In this document: positions 6,805 through 7,462 of the stretch, one piece after another
Layout of the letters: each line of letters starts with the position of its first letter
Numbering within the stretch: position 1 is the stretch's first letter
NCBI GenBank assembly: GCA_009920225.1
Contig: RGAJ01000077.1
Span: 1 to 7,462, forward strand
Source: Paracoccaceae bacterium
GTDB taxonomy: Bacteria > Pseudomonadota > Alphaproteobacteria > Rhodobacterales > Rhodobacteraceae
Direction: 5' to 3'
DNA: 7,462 nt
Position numbers and translations under genes: made by a program
The notes under the pieces: model-generated
Databases searched by the model: none
Told to the model about the DNA's origin: nothing
Seen by the model: only the letters and a program-made list of their open reading frames with translations

Positions 6805-6952
6805 GTGATGTATCTTTCTCTACCCTTGCGTATTAAAACAGCAAAGCAGGTGGGTAAATAGAATTATGCCCGTGAGAGTTTTGATTATTTGCCTTTATCT
6901 TTCACATTTGGGTCGTATTGTACCATTAAGTTATACATTATACCGAGAAATT
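6805..6952. promoter_or_regulatory. Divergent spacer between ispH and the membrane-protein gene
   Basis: This AT-richer 148-base stretch should carry the promoters of both flanking genes. For ispH on the minus strand, a weak pair is TTTACC (plus positions 6853-6858) and TTTAAT (6832-6837), spaced 15 bases. For the right-hand gene, TTGGGT (6908-6913) and TATACA (6932-6937) are spaced 18 bases, giving a very short leader to ATG 6953. TATAC occurs twice (6932-6936 and 6939-6943), seven bases apart. These matches are modest and may be chance in AT-rich DNA. Confidence 0.3.
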
Positions 6953-7462
6953 ATGCGAAAAACGCCATCTTATGCCAAGATAATCGAGGAAATCGATCGA
7001 AGCTCGCAGTTTCGACGTTTTGATACTGTGCGCATCACGGCGTGGTTCGTGGTATTTCTAGGCTGTATCTGGTCCATGATCGGTGTTCTTTTGGGTGCAC
7101 CCACGATTTCCTATGTTGCGGCAATTGCAATCTTTGGATCTGTTTTTGCGGCCGTGGCGATCCGTACCAAATACCACGTCGCGGCGCGGTCTGTATGGAT
7201 GTTATCCGGTATTTTCGCGGTCTTTAGTGGATCGTTTGTCGTACATCCCGCAGGGCACACAGACTATATGTTCACCGCTATGGTGGGTGGGGCATTTTTG
7301 ATTTTTTCCCTGGTGCATGAGAAAAGATACATCTTCTTTTTCTCGGTGTTTGATGTGTTTATGTGGTGGTTGCAGTGGTACGTGCGCGACGACATCACAC
7401 AGTTTCGCGTGATCAGCGAAGAGATCGCCAAAACCTATTTCGTTGTCCCGTCAATTGTCACG
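6953..7462 (+). CDS. Multi-spanning membrane protein, N-terminal part (sensor-like)
   Basis: An open frame of 170 codons runs from ATG 6953 to the window end without a stop, so the C-terminus is missing. It begins with about 25 charged residues (MRKTPSYAKIIEEIDRSSQF) and then shows hydrophobic segments near 29-48 (AWFVVFLGCIWSMIGVLLG), 53-70, 80-97, 105-121 and 126-143. Another begins near 160. HPAGHTDYMFTAMVGGAFLIF (98-118) and a following charged turn (VHEKR) resemble the membrane sensor halves of cyclases or histidine kinases, but no output domain is in view. I do not recognise the family. A second in-frame ATG at 6866 would add 29 residues; GAGA at 6945-6948 is a weak ribosome-binding site for 6953. 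It diverges from ispH. Confidence 0.7.
   Translation, partial: MRKTPSYAKIIEEIDRSSQFRRFDTVRITAWFVVFLGCIWSMIGVLLGAPTISYVAAIAIFGSVFAAVAIRTKYHVAARSVWMLSGIFAVFSGSFVVHPAGHTDYMFTAMVGGAFLIFSLVHEKRYIFFFSVFDVFMWWLQWYVRDDITQFRVISEEIAKTYFVVPSIVT

Noticed and set aside
6926..6940. Possible CtrA box (TTAA-N7-TTAA) before the membrane-protein gene
   Set aside because: The second half reads ATTA, matching only two of four positions, which is expected by chance in AT-rich DNA.
7042..7301. Two short plus-strand reading frames inside the right-end membrane gene
   Set aside because: They are out-of-frame shadows. The long frame from 6953, with regular membrane segments and no stop to the window end, explains the region.

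Overview
The window looks like ordinary chromosome from an alphaproteobacterium, most likely a marine Rhodobacterales (Roseobacter-group) species of moderate GC content. This rests on the protein types and wording (GlcF, an IbpA-like Hsp20, DapB, IspH, RNase HI), on the tight gene packing, and on a heat-shock-type promoter plus a ROSE-like leader ahead of hsp20. No mobile element, CRISPR array, tRNA or rRNA was seen, and no gene-free stretch exceeds about 150 bases.

Layout, left to right. Bases 1-734 hold the 3' part of glcF (glycolate oxidase iron-sulfur subunit), on the + strand. Next on the + strand are a secreted trypsin-like serine protease (804-1586) and a small heat-shock protein of the Hsp20/IbpA class (1709-2170). 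The 122-base gap before hsp20 appears to hold an RpoH-type promoter followed by an RNA leader with three hairpins. The last hairpin pairs the ribosome-binding site with a UCGCU element in the manner of ROSE RNA thermometers. Facing hsp20 is a two-gene minus-strand unit, rbfA then a secreted DUF2233/phosphodiester-glycosidase-like protein, joined by an ATGA overlap. rbfA and dapB diverge from an 86-base spacer.

From 4204 to 6804 a minus-strand operon runs ispH, class I SAM methyltransferase, rnhA, TRIC/UPF0126 membrane protein. Its genes abut or overlap (0 gap, 8-base overlap, ATGA overlap), so they are probably cotranscribed and in part translationally coupled. The operon combines isoprenoid synthesis (last MEP-pathway step), RNA:DNA hybrid removal and a putative cation channel, with no evident single pathway. 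Diverging from ispH, a + strand gene encodes a multi-spanning membrane protein that runs off the right edge. It may be the N-terminal sensor half of a signalling protein, but its output domain is outside the window.

The observation most worth following is the candidate RNA thermometer of hsp20. Second is the pair of GC-rich inverted repeats without T-tracts at both convergent gene junctions. I found no sign of a wholly new multi-gene system.
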